Numbered from the stretch's first letter, positions 12,819-24,706 are shown. The stretch is DNA of 64,000 bases from Pelomyxa schiedti (GCA_020536535.1 JAHLWZ010000810.1:1-64000), one strand, 5' to 3'. Numbers and translations: made by a program. Notes: generated by a model from the letters alone, not told the origin.

Positions 12819-15800
12819 ATGAACCTTCATTCGTCTGTGAACACACCCGCGCCGTTGACTTCGACACCGCCCATACATTCGTCGCATGTGGTGCCCGCAA
12901 TGTCACCGCTTGTTTCTCTTCGAAATGCTGCAAGCAGAACAGAAAGAGAAAGGTACCAGCCACGGCACCGAGGTACCATGACATCAATCATTTTTCTCCC
13001 AACGTCACAGGTTGATGAGCGACATGAAAACCACTGATTTGGTTGCGGTTGTCAGTGGCCTCACTGAGATTTTGGGGAGCACACAGCCCAAGGAAGAAGG
13101 TGACCGTGAAAAAGCCAGGTTGGTGGTTGATCTTTGGCCTTCCCGTTTGCATTTAATCTCGTCCATTAGTGAAATTTTGGGTGAGATTGGAGCCTTGGAC
13201 CCAAGGCACTTTCCAATAAGGACTAAATTGCCGGAGCCAAAGCTGGATCAGTATGAAGTTGGGTTCACCGTTCTATATCTGCTTGTTCAGATTCCGTCGA
13301 GAAGAGAGCCGGTAAGGTCGTTCTGGATCTGCTGTTCCTAATGAATGGCAGGCAGTCTGCGGTGCTGGGAAGCACATTCTGCACAGTCTAGGAATATACG
13401 CAGTTCCTGTGGTAAAACTGGAGCCTTGGAGTTTTTTCCCTCACTGTGAATTCCAGGTAGAAGGCAAGGGAACAGAGTTCTGGAGGAGATTTCATCGTAC
13501 AGAACAAGAAGTCCTTCTGTTTTACCTGAGCTTCAACCCTCCAGAAACCCCCATATGCATGGCTACCAACGTAATGTAGACATATCTCTCTTCTCTCTAA
13601 CACTTGTTTGACTGGCCACCAGTGACTTCATGGTGAAGGTAGCTCGAGTGCTTCTGAATCTTCTGGGAATTCAATTGGCTGGGGAGTCCTCCCCACCCAA
13701 GTTAGTTCTACCAACTACTTCTCCCAATAACACACTTGTAGTTCGAGTTCTAGGACTTTCCCCAGTTGTCATGTTTATTATCTCCACTTACTCGTATTCA
13801 TTTCACCTAAATTGTAGGACGAAGAGGAAAAGCTTTGCGTTCGGGTCTTCGAACTTCTGGACTTGATTGAAATGTACCAGGAAAGCAACCAACACAAAGA
13901 CTTCATTAGCCAGCTTCCTTATTATGAACTACATTTGAAGGCAATGCGATTCGGGGAGTGTGTACCCCCAAAAGAAGTCATTCATATTGATCACAATTCA
14001 CAGCAATGCTCGAGCGTACATGTATCTAGAGAAGCATCTCAGAAAGGAGAATAGTTTAGAAAAACAATGTGAAACCTTTTTCCGTGCACTTAGGTTTAAT
14101 TTTGACTACGTTGACTTTGCATATGGTACTGTAACTCTTCCCTCTTGAGCTTGTCTGGAACCCACTATGATACTAGAATTGCAGGAGAAACCTGAACGAA
14201 TCATCGAACAGTCGCTTCAATTAGAACCCTCTGATCCAAGGCTCTGGGTAAACTTGAGCACTCTCACTGAAATAGATACTGGGATAGAAGATACTATCAG
14301 GGCAACAGTCAATCTGAAGCTAAAGGAACCGCCAGTGATTCCCCCATCTCCCGCCCTAGTGTCAGTGCTTTCCAAATTGGGTGAGTGGGACAAGCTAGAC
14401 GAATTATTGAAAAGAAGCCCTGAGACCAACGACAAGTGGGAAGTTTCCTTGGGGAGGTATATTGTGGGTTTACGAGTTTATCTTTTGTCTCATTCCCAAA
14501 GGTGTTTGTTCTTCCTAAACGCAGGGAAAAGAGACGCCTTTCAAACCCAGTTTGACGCAACAAAGGCAGCGGTTACTTCGTCAATCATCAGCACAAAGTA
14601 AGTCACACTAAAGCAGCACATTGATTAAACTCTTTTTGAAAGCTACCATCAAGTCTACCAGTATGTTCTTCATCTACACATGCTGCAGGACTTGCAAGAT
14701 TATTCAGAGCATGTCTGGAAAAAATCAAGTCTTTTCGAGTTGCCATCACGTCCCTTGACGCTTCTACAGGCAAAGAACTGTTGGATGCATGGAATAAACG
14801 CCTTAAAAGGGCCAGGGATAACTTCACGACTAAGGTGGTACTTAGTGTCTCTCTACACATGTGATTATATTAATATTTCTTTCTAAAAAACACATTCAGA
14901 AGTCCATTGTTGAATTGCATCGAATTCTACTTCACATGAAATATACTGCTTCCCACTCAGAGGCAGAGCCTAACTACACCTTACCCAGCATGTGCGTCTA
15001 GTGTGTGTCCTTTTGTTCTTACGCGCCTGTAGGTTATCATTGGAATACTCAATACTCAAACTCAACTGTACAGTACACCCCAAATTTGCGGCAACTCAAG
15101 CAGGGATAATAACCAGTGCTATGAGCGCGAAGATGGGTGGAATAATTAGTGCTCTCAGTGTCAGGGAGGACGTCATGTCTAGGGGCATTCTGGCCAGACT
15201 TGATATTCAGCAGGCCAAGGGGGCTTTAGCACATATGGAACCGATAGACGTCGCTGAGAAACCTTTTACTGCTGCAATTATTAAAGCCCGTGCTGGGTTG
15301 ACATTTTCCCTTCCTATATCATTTATAACTCACTTTCTACCCCAGGCAGAAGGTACGGCTCGCATATGCCGTTCTACTTGACTCATTCCACGCCGACGCA
15401 CTCGAAACACTTGAATCCACTGTTTCCCCATCAGCCACTTCGAAAAGAAATACTGACAACTATGCTTGCAAGGCAATACATCAGTACCGGTACACACTCG
15501 AGTGTGGAAAGAAGCATTCAGTTTACTGTATGAGGTTTGGGGAAGGGACAACAATTTATTTTATGTAATCTCCCCATTAGCAGAATACTGGATCTTTGGC
15601 TCAATAGTGGTGGTAAAGGAGACACTGATAAAACGCAAGTTGCTCCCAATCACTTTTTTCTTGCACTAAAAAGAAAACAGATTCGATCTGCTGTCCAGAT
15701 TGCATTAAAACGGATCTCTGGGGATGTGTGGGTCCCTGCCCTACCATTACTGGTGTGGCATTTCTCCAAGTTTGGGAACTATGATAACTCAGAAGCAGTC

Positions 15801-17647
15801 AAGTCATTGATAGAAAAGGTACTATTGAAAATGTCATCCCACACTGCACGCACCCGCGCAACTTACACTCTCCCTCTGTGGCCCATATCCAGGCTCTAGA
15901 GGCATGTCCTCAATCAGTGTGGTATCTGATGGAGACACGTGGCACTGCAAACGACCCCAAAAGGTACTGCCTTTTATCTTCACTCAATCTTAAAAGCACA
16001 AGGCTTTCATGGACTGGCATATTGAATTCACACAAACAGCTCAAAGAACTTTTTGATGCGGTATGCAGTTTTTATATCTCACAATTGCCTAAAAAAAAAA
16101 ACAGACCCGCCAACTTTTTGTAATTCTCAATGATATTAGCCGTCTCGGAGAAGCTGATAATAATGAGTAGGCCTCGTTTTTCCCTCTTGTTCCCTAATAA
16201 ATCTTATGGCAGATCACGGATAATGCCAAGAGTTGAAAGCTGGGTGACTTCCCAGAAATCAGGTCCGATTGTCATGTGCCCAACGAAGTCTGCGTTCACA
16301 AGTCCCTTCAATGAAGTACGTGTCTCTTACTCTCACTCTTCTCCTGGGTCTTTTCTTTCTTTTTGAACTGGTGTGTATCAATGTTGTCTTCTTCAGGAAG
16401 CACATCGAATCATCTGCCTGAAATACCAGAAATTACCTGAAATCTATCCAAACCCTGTTGTGACTTTCACGAGGAGCGATGGGTTTCAGAGCAGGTTCAT
16501 TTGCGCTCCAGAAGGGGAAATGCAGAAAGTTAGTGCTCTAAATTTATCCTTTTTTTTTGCTAAATCACCAGCAGGATGCAGGGGTTTTGCAGTTTATTGG
16601 GTTGGTAAATATGTCACTTGCCCAAAATCCTGAGGCCAGGCAGCGGAGACTTGGTCTGGCTTTTCATTCCTTCCGCAACACAATCATTTATTTTACATGC
16701 AGCCGTTCCTTCCTATACTTGCATTCCTTTTGGGGAGAATAGGGGTGGTATTGTGGAAAGGCTGCCTGCTGACCGGTTGTTATATGTGTGGGAGACACTG
16801 TGGGCCCAGGAACCATCTATGTGCTCAGATATTACAACAACGCTAAAACGACGGATTACGGAACCCCTGCTCTACAAATGGTTCTACCAACAATTCCCTG
16901 ATGTTGGAGCATGGTTTGAGGTTTGTAACAAAGCATGCCCCAATAATATCTACCCCCAAATAAGGCAAGGGTGAGGTTTATTCGTTCTGTTGCAGTAATG
17001 TCGATGGTTGGATATGTGATTGGGTAAGGCAGACCCATACATCATATAATTCAAACATCACACAATAATCGTGCAGACTGGGGAATCGGCACCCATCAAA
17101 CCTTCTGCTTTCACAAAATGGAGAAGTTATCCATATGGATTTCAACAGAATATTTTGGCAACCATCTGAGAGGGTAAGCTCTTTTAGCCACAAAACAGTC
17201 TGACTTGGTGTCAGGTACCATATCGATTAACGCACAACTTACAGCACGCTATGGGGATTCGAGGGTTAAATGCATTTAGCAGAATAAGTGAGATAACACT
17301 ATCTACTTTGCGTACTACAAGAAACAGGTTCAACCGCACCACACCAGACACCATTGGGGTTTCCCTTTAACTGAGGTGGTATTGTTAGGTATGCCCTAGT
17401 GAATATGCTCCAATGCACACAGCAACCCAAGAATAACGAGGACATTAACAAGCGAGACAAGGTTCTCCACCTCCTGCAGGTTCTAGCTCCTTCCTTGTTC
17501 TGAAATTTGTTAATTTGGTGTTTTTTTTAGGGTCGAGTGAGTGAAGGGAAGCTCGATGTTGTTGCACAGGTTCGCCGCACCATCGAAAAAGCCACTGACC
17601 AGAATAGACTGAAGGAAATGTATGCAGAGTGGGCACCTTGGGTGTAG
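12819..17647 (+). CDS. ATR-like PI3K-related kinase, predicted pseudokinase
   Basis: PIKK-family protein; ATR is the replication-stress checkpoint kinase. The proposed start ATG is 12819; its exon joins in frame to 13012 to read ERLMSDMKTTDL. The middle is helical FAT-like sequence. The kinase region starts near 16440 with VTFTRSDGF, then LQFIGLVNMSLAQNPEA. From about 16980, RSVAVMSMVGYVIG is followed by LGNRHPSNLLL, IHMDFNRIFW and VPYRLTHNLQHAMG. The wording around DFN and RLTHN is closest to ATR. The FATC end is at 17531-17647 (KATDQNRLKEMYAEWAPWV, then TAG). The Lys position of the ATP site is Ala (codon 16505-16507) and the catalytic-loop Asp of GDRH is Asn (17085-17087), while the metal-binding Asp (17138-17140) remains. 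The protein is roughly half the usual ATR length and lacks the long HEAT N-terminus. It could be a non-catalytic PIKK such as a TRRAP-like one, but the motifs read as ATR. Confidence 0.8.
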
Positions 17648-17733
17648 AATAGGTTTTGGCCACAATGAACTCCAATTTCTAGAATAAAAAGCCAAAAAGT
17701 TCTTCTTGGAATTCAACAAAGGGATTATTTATG

Positions 17734-19221
17734 CTATACGTAGAGCATGGGGAAGATGGAGCGCGGGTAGTAGGGGGAGGGGCAATGGATGGTAAACAAG
17801 ACGGTGCCAGTGGCAGCATCAATGAAGGCATGTCTGGTGCCGAACCTTGGTGGAACTGTGAGCACTCGGCACGTCAATGCCGCAAGGGGGATGCCGGCAG
17901 TCTTCTTGAGGTCTGCTGCGTCACATTCCAAGGTTGTGACAACAATGATCCCGCACCCAGCAGACACCATTGGCGGCCCGTGGTAGCAGTACACTGCGGT
18001 TGGTGAGGGTGACTTTGTTGGGGATGGCAGAGGTGTCAACAGAGTGGGAAGTGAGTAGACGAGGCAGTGGAGCCAATCGTGGTTCCTATTTGTGAGGAGT
18101 AATTGGGTTTCATCCAGCCTGGCAAGAACCAATTCCGGCCTATTCCTCATCCACTTTGAAATTGTGCCGGCACTCAAATCCAGCAGTGTCTGATTTCCGG
18201 CCTCATCAGCAATTGGGAAAAAGTAACTGAACGTGCCCATTTGTCGTTGCACAAGAGGTTCCCACAGAGTTTGTACATCAACCCCGAGGCTTGAAAGATT
18301 GCACTCCTTGGTGTAGACGGCAGATGGAGTCTCGGCAGCGCCACTGATGAGGTAATGCTCAACGTGCAGGATCTTATCGCCGGTAGTAGTCGTGTAAGTC
18401 AGCTCCACCAAGTCTGAGAGGCAACTGTACGGCCAAAGCTGCCACAACCACTTTAGAGACAAGATTTTGATTGGATCCTTGAACAAAGGGTGATTTCCCG
18501 GGGGCATCTGCACTTGACCATTGAGAACCTTCCACACCACCAGTGATGTACCACCTGATTCGCTTTGAACGGCGATGACAATCCACTTGCTGTTAGAGCA
18601 GACAGCAGGCCTTTCTTTGGAATCGATAGATATGACTGTTTGGGCAAATGTGTCTGATTGCTTTTCAACACGCCACCGATCGAATTGATGGGTATAGAAC
18701 TTGTGGGCGTGCTTCTCTATCACACACCTTAGGTCCTTCTTTGCGCCAATTTGCCCAACAAGGTTGCGTGGGACTTGCACAGCACTAAACGGTCCTTTGA
18801 GGAGCCCAAGAGTTTGCGATATGACAAACGTGACATGGTCGTGCACTAGCAGCTCCACCCCGTAATATTGGCACAGCTCACCACGGAAAAACCCCCCCAC
18901 AGAGCTGTCAAATGTGCTGCTTCCGAACTTCCACTTGGCGAACGGCACCGTCACATCCCTGTCAGGATCCATCACCCACCTTCTCCCAATCATTTCCACT
19001 AGAGAAGCAGGCAATGCCGCGATTCCGCAGCGTCGGGGGCCTTGCGACGCCGCCTGCTGTTTCTTGCGTCGTGCGGGGGGCGGAGCGGGTACGTCGTGGG
19101 CGAGCCGCGCCGACGCGAGAGCGACGTACTGCTCGGCAGCGAAAAGGGGTCTACTGCCGGTATTGCACTCAATGGCGAATTCGAAAGGAATGGCGTTGCT
19201 GCGTTTTTTGTTTCCTTTCAT
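17734..19221 (-). CDS. Intronless orphan protein, 495 aa
   Basis: Single uninterrupted reading frame from ATG at 19221 to TAG at 17734-17736. I do not recognise it. The N-terminal third has a basic, Pro/Ala-rich stretch and LPASLVEMIGRRW, which faintly resembles an F-box-type helix start. A segment with KFGSSTFDSSVGGFFRGELC and YYGVELLVHDHVTFVIS then looks like compact beta structure. The later part alternates hydrophobic strands and short loops (WIVIAVQSESGGTSLVVWKV) much as beta-propeller or similar repeats do. The C-terminus ends in a hydrophobic stretch. The absence of introns among intron-rich neighbours suggests a retrocopy, a lineage-specific expanded family or acquired sequence. It converges with the ATR-like gene, with only 86 bases between the stop codons. 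Confidence 0.7.
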   Translation of the reverse strand: MKGNKKRSNAIPFEFAIECNTGSRPLFAAEQYVALASARLAHDVPAPPPARRKKQQAASQGPRRCGIAALPASLVEMIGRRWVMDPDRDVTVPFAKWKFGSSTFDSSVGGFFRGELCQYYGVELLVHDHVTFVISQTLGLLKGPFSAVQVPRNLVGQIGAKKDLRCVIEKHAHKFYTHQFDRWRVEKQSDTFAQTVISIDSKERPAVCSNSKWIVIAVQSESGGTSLVVWKVLNGQVQMPPGNHPLFKDPIKILSLKWLWQLWPYSCLSDLVELTYTTTTGDKILHVEHYLISGAAETPSAVYTKECNLSSLGVDVQTLWEPLVQRQMGTFSYFFPIADEAGNQTLLDLSAGTISKWMRNRPELVLARLDETQLLLTNRNHDWLHCLVYSLPTLLTPLPSPTKSPSPTAVYCYHGPPMVSAGCGIIVVTTLECDAADLKKTAGIPLAALTCRVLTVPPRFGTRHAFIDAATGTVLFTIHCPSPYYPRSIFPMLYV

Positions 19222-19474
19222 TGTCGTGCGGGCGTACCGCGCACCACCCACAGCTGTCTTTGACTTTAAGATCTCAGGGCTAGAAATCTGACGCTCAAGT
19301 GTGCATAAGGAACAAGTGGGCCGAGCCGGACAGCGGGCGCTGCTGCACTCCGCAATCCTCTGGAGCGCGCGCCAGGTTCAGGGAGTGCCCCTGGGACGAC
19401 GAGGTAGAGAAGAGGAGCAGTAAGGAGGAGAGGGGGAGGCAGCCAACGAGGCGGAGGCGGCCGAGGACGACGGG

Positions 19475-20930
19475 AGATGACGCAGGAGGAGCTGGCGGCG
19501 CTGGAGGCCCAGCTGCACCTCGGAGTCGAGGAAATGGAGGACCTGGCCGGGGACGCCGAGAAGGCCGAGAAGCTGCTGTCCGCGTATGGGTCTGCAAGAA
19601 GAGCACGGCGAGAGCGAAGCGCCAGGAGCTAGATTCTTCCGGAATGGAGAAATCTGTGTGTCCCTGTTCATAGGAATTTTTATTTGCTCTTCAGTTTCAT
19701 TCTAATTCTTTCAGTGAATTGTTGTTGTGGATGGATGCCATGGACTGAACTTATAGTACTTGGTACTAATTCCTCATTTTTTCCAATTGTTTTACTGTGC
19801 ATGTAGTATTCTAAATACCTGCATGAAATGGTCCTGCCTATCCTTGTTGGCAGATTTTTTGCTTCACCTTCCCTCTGAGTATGAAGATTGGGGAGAATGC
19901 ATGAAGTGCAATCTTAAAATGGAACAGTTTCGTCACTTGGTGGGCAACTACCTTCTATCTCACCTACTCCAACAACATCTCGCAGAGCACAAAAGTTCTC
20001 TGCAACCAGCCAAGTTCAACGATTTAGCCTTCCCCTCACTTTTAGGCAGGTCTGTAAATGCCTTTACAGGTCTAAACCACTGCACCCTCCATGCATAAAT
20101 GGAAACCCTTGCTGGTTCAAGTGGCAATAAAGAAACTCATTGAACCACGATGTTATGAATGGAACTTGCACACTTCTGGAAATGATAACCAAGTGGTATG
20201 TCGAAAGGACTAAATACCTTCCCTGTTCCCTGGTATTATCCGTCGTGGATGTTCTAACAGATTAGATAGCAATGGAAGCTCAACAGCCGGCAATGGAAAA
20301 TTTTGCCATCAATTCCATGCATGTACACATCCCTTTATTCTATTGCACACTGTCTAAATCTACCCAGGTTGCTGAACTTACAACCTCTCTTACTCTCTTC
20401 TAAAGAAGTGCTGGTATATCATAAAGGAAATAGAATTTCTTGACTTGGACCCCGTTCTCACAGCTTTACACTTATCACTTCATCCTTGTATAATTCCATT
20501 GCGTTATACGACTGGTTTAAGCAGGTATTTATTTCTGAAAAAACCAAAATTATTCAAACAAAACAAGGCCGGAGTGATGCACTGCTCATCAAGCATGGTA
20601 ATCTATGAAAGTGTGTGTGTGTTATTCCACACCCATAGCAAATCTCAACTGTGGTTTTGCACCCAGGTGTCCATATGGGTTGTCATTGAAATTCTCAACT
20701 ACGCACACACTGCCAAGACTTTAGTCATTTTGCAGGTATTGATTGTGATACTGCTTCTTTGCTTGTCAAAAGTTAGAATGGACAAGAGGAGGCAATGTCA
20801 ACCTCAAATAAACGAAATCACAGTTGATCAATTCCATCAAATAACGGCTTTTTTTTCTGACTTTCCCAAACACCCGGGCAATTTGATGTTGACTTTGCGT
20901 TTTTTTTATGGGTGCCACAAGCATTAGTCA
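19475..20930 (+). pseudogene. RasGEF-like region, copy A (N-terminal part and start of catalytic domain)
   Basis: A GC-rich possible first exon at 19475 encodes an acidic helical start (MTQEELAALEAQLH). Plausible exons follow at about 19800-20070 (containing YSKYLHEMVLPILVG, then EYEDWGECMKCNLKMEQF). At 20420-20520 the sequence reads EIEFLDLDPVLTALHLSLHP, which matches the start of a RasGEF catalytic domain (consensus FLDLDP...LARQLT). At 20670-20735 VVIEILNYAH resembles the RasGEF segment after the VSNWV motif. The segment 20391-20735 is about 97 percent identical by eye to 23440-23785. No continuous gene can be built through 20735, where homology stops. It could be a broken gene, or a real 5' portion displaced by duplication. 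Confidence 0.45.
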
Positions 20931-20986
20931 TTAAGCGCGTGGTTCTCGGCTCACTTTTTGGTTGAAGCATTACAAAACAAGTGACC

Positions 20987-22868
20987 ATGCATTCACGTTC
21001 TTTTTTCACGCCGCCCACCCCAACTCCCGCGTCTCCCTCCCAGACCCCGCCGTTGCCGCAGCCCTCAGGGGCCCCGCTGCCATCACCTGGCCCAGCGCCC
21101 CCGATCTTTCCCCTCCCGTCCCCCCCGCAGCCCCCGCCGTCTGCGCCCCTGCAGCGGCGCCGAGGCGTAGCCCACAGTATTCTGCACGTGATGTCTCGGT
21201 TGATTCCGTTTCGCGTACTTGTCGAATACGCGGCCGCCAACCAGCCCGGCCTCGCCGATCCCTTGTTGGAAGACCTCGCTGCCATTTTGTGTGAAATGCG
21301 GAGCTCCCGTGCTGTTTCTTATGATTCTATTCCATCAACTCTGTTCGGCATCTCTGATGACGCAGCGGCCATTATCCTTGATATTACCACGCAAATTGAC
21401 AGAAGTATGATTAACTCCGGCTTCGAGAAGGCCATCAGTATGCTTTTGGACACTGTAAAGAAGGTTCCAACAGGGTTCCAAAATGTCTCTCGTGGTTTGT
21501 TAGCACCTACTACTTAATGCCCAATCTTACTCCATCCATGTAGTCCTCACTCTCACAGTGGGGAGCCAGGACTCCTTGCTAGTATCACTCAATGAGTACT
21601 TTTCACTGTATATAGCGCCTCCTGTGATCTTCATTCACATGAAAGGACACATACCTGGGAGCTTTTCATACCCTACTGACTTCTCCATACAGTCTATGAA
21701 CTACAAATTGTTTGCGTATGTCTATTTAGATCCCTATTCTGTGGTTACTCACTACCTGTAGTGTTCTCGTCCATTCGGTACAAATTCCTCCTGATGGACA
21801 GTATTTTGTGTTCCTAAGGAAAACCCTGATCCACTGGTTTTTATTTCGTTTCACGTCACGTTGCTTTTTGACCTCTCTTTTTTTTCCCCCTCAGGATTAA
21901 ACTTTCTGACGGTCAATTCAGTGAGGAAACGGAACATACAGTTCTTTCTGCAGGCTCCACTGTCTGTATGTATCATGACGACTTACCATCTTTTCTCCTC
22001 ACGTCTCACAGACATGCTTGTATATGTAAGGACGGGCGATTTAGAGGCTATAACGGGGATTTCATCTCTTTTGGAAATGCCCGCCACCAGTGAAATGCAC
22101 ACATTGCAAGTAATCGCTGTGGATGCCCCTGTTATTGTTACTGTGAGCAATTACCCTTATTTCCCTTATTTCCCACCAAAAACAGGGCCTGTATGAAATT
22201 ACTATGCCAACAAGGGCAACAGTTGTTACGCTAATAAGCAATGTCCTGCGCCTTCGCAATATTACTTCTGAACCTTCTCACTATGCTATTTTCAAGCAGA
22301 AAGACTGCCGCCTTGTTCAAGTGGTATGTCTACCTTGCCATCTCTCCCACTGGGAACTAACCTTCGCTCTCTTTCCAAAGTATGAACCGTCTTTCCCCAT
22401 TGCGCCACTGGAAGACAAGAAGGCCTTTTATCGTGTTGAAGAGTGTAGCCAAGGAAGGAGACTTGTGACCTTTGTACACGTTCTCGAAACCGAAAGTGGT
22501 TCCCACTGGAGTACGCCTCAGTTCTTGGGCCTGCCCTTCTCATTGGTTTTGCAGGTAAAAAAAGCAAAGTTATCCCACATTGCTACCAAGCCTCTAATTT
22601 TTTTTAGGGGTATATAAATCTGAAGGAACTCAGAGAGCACATAGCCAGAAAAATGGACCTAGATATTCACATTATAGAAAAATGGAGAGTTGTTAGAGTT
22701 GAGGAGGATATGCTGGGTGAAGAATACACAAGGGGTTTGTACTTTTACATATCATTCACCCAACAAACAATTTATGTAGCAGGGGAAATCCCTGAGGGGG
22801 ACGAGATTGCACTTTTGCACCCGTTGGATGATTCTTTCTTCCTCAGGACAACAGCTCTCATCGATTAG
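20987..22868 (+). CDS. USP7-like pseudo-deubiquitinase with USP7-type ubiquitin-like tail
   Basis: USP7 (HAUSP) removes ubiquitin; this relative appears inactive. ATG is at 20987 and TAG at 22866-22868. After a Pro-rich N-terminus, SILHVMSRLIPFRVLVEY aligns with the USP helix that follows the Cys box, but the box itself is absent: the aligned stretch is RRRGVAH, with no Cys. LEDLAAILCEMRSS then matches the family's LQRVFYELQHS region. Splicing out about 21495-21540 gives PPVIFIHMKGH (the PPVL...L.RF motif). A second splice gives KLFAVLVHSVQ and DGQYFVFLRK, where the catalytic His of GHY is Gln (codon 21799-21801). The tail (LVQVYEPSFPIAPLEDKKAF, then FYRVEEC, then LPFSLVLQ and LREHIARKMDLD) parallels the last USP7 ubiquitin-like domains. 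The MATH domain and zinc-finger insert are missing. It lies between two RasGEF fragments. Confidence 0.75.
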
Positions 22869-23306
22869 AACACCTCACTCACTGCTCCTGAGCCGCAAAG
22901 ACTATGGAATAACTTACTGCAACTAATAGAGTGTTGAACGTTCAGGGTTTTTCTTAGAAAACCTCGGGGTTGTTTGTTTAGCTAAACAAGTTCAAACCAG
23001 GCACACTCTTTTCATCAGTACCGCAGGGTTTTTTTCCCTGCAAAGAATCAAACATGGCGTGAAGTGGTGGTGCGATCTCTCGGGTCAGTAGAACGAGTTC
23101 GTGTGGGCGATCTAGCTGTAACGTTGCCTCTCGTCGCGACTTGGCCGCTTCGGAATTTAGTGGCTGATCTTACGAGACATATTCTGGTCATGACCTGGTG
23201 CTAAAAAAACAGACCAGGCGGCGATGTAAAATTCAGTTCCATGCCATGTTCGTCCTTTTCTTCTTCTTCCTTGCACGCTGTCTAAATTTACCCAGGTTGT
23301 TGAACT
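22869..23306. other. Intergenic stretch
   Basis: No convincing coding sequence. The last 30 bases (TCTAAATTTACCCAGGTTG) repeat 20352 onward and open the second RasGEF-like copy. Confidence 0.4.
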
Positions 23307-24389
23307 ATGACTGTTACTGACACTCACTTATTTAGTTACTTTTTTGCGGGCTTTCAAACAAGGTTTGTTTTTTGTGCTTTTTCATTTCCTATGCTTGCCG
23401 CTTTTCCAAGCCATACACGACCAAAAAAACAGCACAGCTTGATTTACTCTCTTCTAAAGAAGTGCTGGTGTATCATAAAGGAAATAGAATTTCTTGACTT
23501 GGACCCCGTTCTCACAGCTTTACACTTATCGCTTCATCCTTGTATAATTCCATTGCGTTATACGACTGGTTTAAGCAGGTATTTATTTCTGAAAAAACCA
23601 AAATTATTCAAACAAAACAAGGCCGGAGTGATGCACTGCTCATCAAGCATGGTAATCTATGAAAGTGTGTGTGTGTTATTCCACACCCATAGCAAATCTC
23701 AACTGTGGTTTTGCACCCAGGTATCCAAACGGGTTGTCATTGAAATTCTCAACTACGCCCACACCGCCAGGAGGGCCTCAGTCCTTACCCACTTTATTCA
23801 TATTGCAGGTACTTCATATTTCTTTGGTTTCAAGCTGACGTTATCCCTTTTGAACACAAAGCGTGCTGCAAAGCCTGGGATAATTATGTGATTTGTTACT
23901 GTATCATCAGTGCACTTAATACAAACTCCCACTGCCAACATGACAGGCTGTGGGAGGTTGTTCCCTTTTTCCAAAACTTTCCAAAAAAAAAACCTCTGAT
24001 TTGTGCCTGCTCTAGGGCCTTTCGCACCACTATGCCGAAACTTCCAAAGGCCCTGTATCCTTCATAGACCCTTTCCACTACTTTGAGGAAGTGACTCCCA
24101 TATTTGAGGAGATGAACGTAATGCCGCCTAACAAGCCCTTGACTGTGCCAACTAACATCCCCCAGCCATGTGGTCAAGTCAGATAGCACAGGCTGAAGAG
24201 ATTCCACTTTTTATCGAAGATGACAATCACAACAAAACTGATAGAATAAACTTTGTAAGTTGACCTCAATTGCCAAAGTTCTGCAGCGAATCATATCCCT
24301 TCAGACACATCAGTACTTGTTCAAACAGGTGCCGAAAATATACTCCTATCTCAACACACTCTTTTCGCAAATGTGGCGGCCAGGGTAAC
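23307..24389 (+). pseudogene. RasGEF-like region, copy B (catalytic domain)
   Basis: This copy carries more of the RasGEF catalytic domain than copy A. At 23480-23580 it has EFLDLDPVLTALHLSLHP. At 23720-23810 it has QVSKRVVIEILNYAHTA, followed by SVLTHFIHIAG, which fits the RasGEF consensus NRVSNWVA.EIL...RA.VL.KFIKIA. At about 24030-24150 there is a possible exon with FIDPFHYFEEVTPIFEEM. At 24190-24370 AEEIPLFIEDDNHNKTDRIN is followed, in a shifted frame, by IAKVLQRII and VPKIYSYLNTLF, like the RasGEF end (LINF.KRR..AEVI..IQ.YQ). Several joins would need unclear splice sites or frame changes. I therefore treat it as a probable pseudogene or poorly resolved gene. It would promote GDP-GTP exchange on Ras-type GTPases if functional. 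Confidence 0.5.
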
Positions 24390-24706
24390 TTTCAGTGTTA
24401 AAACTAACTGTGTCAAAGGTGCACCCTACGCCAGCAGCAACAACTTCCGGGTCCACACATGAAAAAGCGTCATCATCCCACTTCAGGAGAAGGTCTTTGA
24501 ATTTGGGCCACACAACACCACTTGGCAGTGGACTCTGAAAGTGCTTGACTTGCTTTTCTCGGGGGTCCCACATAAGATAATAACAACGAGAGCGAGTGCC
24601 TCTGGACACTATTAGTGTAAACATCCTTCATACCGCCAACTATAATAGTTTGTATCTGTTGTAACAAAAAGCCTTCTTTTCTTCTGACTTTGGTTTTCAC
24701 TCCCAA
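24346..24706 (-). CDS. Orphan exon pair, possible gene fragment
   Basis: Two open stretches join in frame if an intron of about 25 bases (GTATGAAGG...ACTAATAG) is removed near 24620-24645. The result reads LLQQIQTIIVG, then VSRGTRSRCYYLMWDPREKQ, and ends near ESYPGRHICEKSVLR. Codon pattern and composition look coding, but I recognise no family and see no clear ATG. The stop lies inside the 3' end of RasGEF copy B on the other strand, so the two overlap tail to tail. It may be a truncated gene. Confidence 0.3.

Noticed and set aside
17038-17200. DFN instead of DFG as a sign of kinase loss in the PIKK
   Set aside because: ATR proteins normally have DFN here, so this is not an inactivating change. 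Only the Lys-to-Ala and Asp-to-Asn changes count.
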